NCBI GenBank assembly: GCA_949987565.1
Contig: OX465114.1
Span: 186,001-250,000 of the forward strand
DNA length: 64,000 bases
Direction of reading: 5' to 3'
From: Luidia sarsii
Lineage: Eukaryota; Echinodermata; Asteroidea; Paxillosida; Luidiidae
A model generated the notes under the pieces. That model had not been told where the DNA came from and searched no databases. It was given only the letters and a program-made list of their open reading frames with translations. Shown here piece by piece: positions 61,309 through 64,000 of this stretch (position 1 is the stretch's first letter; each line of letters begins with the position of its first letter). The translations under genes were made by a program, and so were the position numbers.

Positions 61309-62117
61309 AACATGGAGACGTGCCTTCCCTAAATCCACTGACATTTTGGCACCGACTACGATGAGCGCATCCTGCCATCTATCTGCAACGAGGTCAGTGT
61401 CCAAGGTCAACTCACTAGTGGCCAGAATTGACCTCTTGGGTTTTGAGTGTGGCTATAAGCCAGGCACTCCATGCATGAAGTCAAGTCCCAACGTATTCAG
61501 TTACACAGGGTAGCTCTTCGTCTATTTGGCAATTGTCTATCCTGCTTGCCAACGCGTTGAGTTTGTTCTTCGTCTATTTAGCAGTTAGTGCTTGCCTAAC
61601 GCGTTGAGTTTGTTCTTCATCTATTTAGTATTTAGTGCTTGCCCAACGTGTTGAGTTTGTTCTTCATCTATTTAGCAGTTAGTGCTTGCCTAACGCGTTG
61701 AGTTTGTTCTTCATTTATTTAGCAGTTAGTGCTTGCCCAACGCGTTGAGTTTGTTCTTCATCTATTTAGTAGTTAGTGCTTGCCTAACGCGTTGAGTTCG
61801 TTCTTCATCTATTTAGTATTTATTGCTTGCCCAACGCGTTGAGTTTGTTCTTCATCTATTTAGCAGTTAGTGCTTGCCCAACGCGTTGAGTTTGTTCTTC
61901 ATCTATTTAGCAGTTAGTGCTTGCCTAACGCGTTGAGTTTTTTCTTCATCTATTCAGTAGTTAGTGCTTGCCCAATGCGTTGAGTTTGTTCTTCATCTAT
62001 TTAGCTGTTAGTGCTTGACCTTTACATGTGCAGTGCTTCTTCACGGCTATAATCGTGCAGGCAGAAAAGTGACTGTGCTTATTTTATCCCTGTTACCTCG
62101 CAGATCTTTTGACCGTG
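61309..62117. repeat. Block 45: beta1 spacer, 10 units, T3 tail (809 bp)
   Basis: Copy of block 36 at offset 14,055. Confidence 0.92.
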
Positions 62118-63640
62118 AACATGGAGACGAGCCTTCCCTAAATCCACTGACATTTTGGCACCGACTACGATGAGCGCATCCTGCCATCCATCTGCAACGA
62201 GGTCAGTGTCCAAGGTCAACTCACTAGTGGCCAGAATTGACCTCTTGGGTTTTGAGTGTGGCTATAAGCCAGGCACTCCATGCATGAAGTCAAGTCCCAA
62301 CGTATTCAGTTACACAGTGTAGCTCTTCGTCTGTTTGGCAATAGTCTATCCTGCTTGCCAACGCGTTGAGTTTGTTCTTCGTCTATTTAGCAGTTAGTGC
62401 TTGCCCAACGCGTTGAGTTTGTTCTTCATCTATTTAGTAGTTAGTGCTTGCCCAACGCGTTGAGTTTGTTCTTCATCTATTTAGCAGTTAGTGCTTGCCT
62501 AACGCGTTGAGTTTGTTCTTCATCTATTTAGTAGTTAGTGCTTGCCCAACGCGTTGAGTTTGTTCTTCATCTACATGTACATGTATTTAGCAGTTAGTGC
62601 TTGCCTAACGCGTTGAGTTTTTTCTTCATCTATTTAGCAGTTAGTGCTTGCCTAACGAGTTGAGTTTGTTCTTCATCTAATTAGCAGTTAGTGCTTGCCC
62701 AACGCGTTGAGTTTGTTCTTCATCTATTTAGCAGTTAGTGCTTGCCTAACGCGTTGAGTTTTTTCTTCATCTATTTAGTGGTTAGTGCTTGCCCAACGCG
62801 TTGAGTTTGTTCTTCATCTATTTAGCAGTTAGTGCTTGCCCAATGCGTTGAGTTTGTTCTTCATCTATTTAGCAGTTAGTGCTTGCCCAATGCGTTGAGT
62901 TTGTTCTTCATCTATTTAGCAGTTAGTGCTTGCCTAACGCGTTGAGTTTTTTCTTCATCTATTCAGTAGTTAGTGCTTGCCCAACGCGTTGAGTTTGTTC
63001 TTCATCTATTTAGCAGTTAGTGCTTGCCCAACGCGTTGAGTTTGTTCTGCATCTATTTAGTAGTTAGTGCTTGCCCAACGCATTGAGTTTGTTCTTCATC
63101 TATTTAGCAGTTAGTGCTTGCCTAAGGCGTTGAGTTTGTTCTTCATGTATTTAGCAGTTAGTGCTTGCCCAACGCGTTGAGTTTGTTCTTCGTCTATTTA
63201 GTAGTAAGTGCTTGCCCAATGCGTTGAGTTTGTTCTTCATCTATTTAGCAGTTAGTGCTTGCCCAACGCGTTGAGTTTGTTCTTCGTCTATTTAGTAGTA
63301 AGTGCTTGCCCAATGCGTGGAGTTTGTTCTTCATCTATTTAGCAGTTAGTGCTTGCCCAACGCGTTGAGTTTGTTCTTCATCTATTTAGCAGTTAGTGCT
63401 TGCCCAATGCGTGGAGTTTGTTCTTCATCTATTTAGTAGTTAGTGCTTGCCCAACGCGTTGAGTTTGTTCTTCATCTATTTAGCAGTTAGTGCTTGCCCA
63501 ATGCGTTGAGTTTGTTCTTTGTCTATTTAGCTGTTTATAGACCTTTACATGTGCAGTGCTTCTTCACGGCTATAATCTTGCAGGCAGAAAAGTGACTGTG
63601 CTTATTTTATCCCTGTTACCTCGCAGATCTTTTGACCGTG
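62118..63640. repeat. Block 46: alpha spacer, 25 units, T2 tail (1,523 bp)
   Basis: Copy of blocks 23 and 37, with the insertion at 62572-62585 and a private ACGCATTG near 63080. Confidence 0.92.
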
Positions 63641-64000
63641 AACATGGAGACGTGCCTTCCCTAAATCCACTGACATTTTGGCACCGACTACGATGAGCGC
63701 ATCCTGCCATCTATCTGCAACGAGGTCAGTGTCCAAGGTCAACTCACTAGTGGCCAGAATTGACCTCTTGGGTTTTGAGTGTGGCTATAAGCCAGGCACT
63801 CCATGCATGAAGTCAAGTCCCAACGTATTCAGTTACACAGGGTAGCTCTTCGTCTATTTGGCAATTGTCTATCCTGCTTAACAACGCGTTGAGTTTGTTC
63901 TTCGTCTATTTAGCAGTTAGTGCTTGCCTAACGCGTTGAGTTTGTTCTTCATCTATTTAGTATTTAGTGCTTGCCCAACGTGTTGAGTTTGTTCTTCATC
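63641..64000. repeat. Block 47: beta2 spacer and first three units, cut by the window end
   Basis: The spacer and CTTAACAACG start identify beta2; the window stops in the third unit, matching block 38 at offset 14,055. The array clearly continues beyond the window. Confidence 0.92.

Larger units (their letters stand above)
1..64000. repeat. Complex satellite array (47-bp units plus ~345-bp spacer, higher-order blocks)
   Basis: The entire window is covered by two alternating elements: tracts of a 47-bp unit and a ~345-bp spacer. Both window edges lie inside the array, so its true size is larger than 64 kb. There are 47 spacer copies and, from block lengths, 1,024 inferred 47-mer units. No gene-bearing gap exists anywhere. 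In the 47-mer, the minus strand has stops in all three frames within one unit, and on the plus strand the 47-bp (not divisible by 3) period rotates stops through every frame, so the tracts are non-coding. I infer a heterochromatic or subtelomeric/centromere-type satellite in a eukaryote, but the location is not shown by the sequence. Confidence 0.97.

Noticed and set aside
1..64000. Possible protein with 47-bp-encoded repeats
   Set aside because: 47 is not a multiple of three and the unit has TGA and two TAG triplets on the plus strand and stops in all three frames on the minus strand, so no long frame survives.
1..64000. Assembly artefact producing the exact multi-kb copies
   Set aside because: Not proven either way, but the copies carry private single-base differences and distinct seams (for example ACGCATTG near 63080 only), which a simple collapse or repeat of one read would not give. 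Long-read depth would decide.
241..64000. ACGCGT as functional MBF cell-cycle boxes
   Set aside because: The hexamer is inside a satellite with no gene nearby and the host lineage is unknown, so a yeast-type regulatory role is unsupported.

Overview
The whole 64 kb window is one satellite DNA array. I find no protein gene, RNA gene or intact mobile element in it, and the array runs off both ends. Repeats of this size, long-range duplication and strong CpG decay point to a methylating eukaryote. The species cannot be named from this sequence. A small self-complementary TACATGTACATGTA insertion recalls microsatellites I associate with marine invertebrates, but that is only a hint.

Two sequence elements build the array. 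(1) A 47-bp minisatellite unit (consensus exemplar 661-707: 19 T, 8 A, 10 G, 10 C), each centred on the 10-bp palindrome CAACGCGTTG or a decayed form of it; I infer 1,024 copies. (2) A roughly 345-bp non-47-mer 'spacer', present 47 times (the first copy cut by the window start), whose last ~60 bp are themselves a diverged, insertion-bearing 47-mer. One spacer plus 10 to 39 units makes a higher-order block. Measured between the same anchor in successive spacers (the AAC of AACATGGAGACG), every block length equals 336 + 47n, plus four recurrent small indels: +12 for a palindromic insertion, +3 for a fused spacer junction, -2 for a 45-bp unit, +1 for an extra C.

Spacers fall into four classes by linked bases at anchor-relative sites 13, 72, 75, 155, 201, 216 and 226: delta (A C A G T A A), gamma (A C C T G A A), alpha (A C C G T G A) and beta (T T C G G A T). 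Beta splits into beta2 (tract starts CTTAACAACG) and beta1 (tract starts CTTGCCAACG). Three tail types end the 47-mer tracts: T1 (CGTCTATTTAGCAGTTTATAG), T2 (TTTGTCTATTTAGCTGTTTA) and T3 (GCTGTTAGTGCTTGACC, fused straight to the spacer). In the right part T1 and T3 always precede an alpha spacer and T2 always precedes beta.

Layout: bases 1 to ~11.9 kb are built of delta-gamma-(gamma)-alpha groups (4972 and 4083 bp, then a truncated third). From ~11.9 kb to the end the array is built of alpha-beta2-beta1 triplets and shortened versions. On top of this lie recent long duplications: a 4,120-bp tandem copy (34.7-43.0 kb), a 3,047-bp tandem copy (22.9-29.1 kb), an 1,838-bp tandem copy (50.4-53.9 kb), and dispersed matches at offsets of 14,055 and 20,133 bp. 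Chimeric blocks show that crossovers fall inside the 47-mer tracts while spacers travel intact with their flanking units. The picture is a satellite evolving by unequal exchange at four nested scales (47 bp, ~329 bp, ~1-2 kb, ~3-4 kb or more).

The only coding-like traces are two opposed short open frames in every spacer (50 residues from an ATG on +, 60 codons without ATG start on -); neither is recognised and neither is claimed as a gene. All lengths and offsets were worked out by hand from the printed coordinates.
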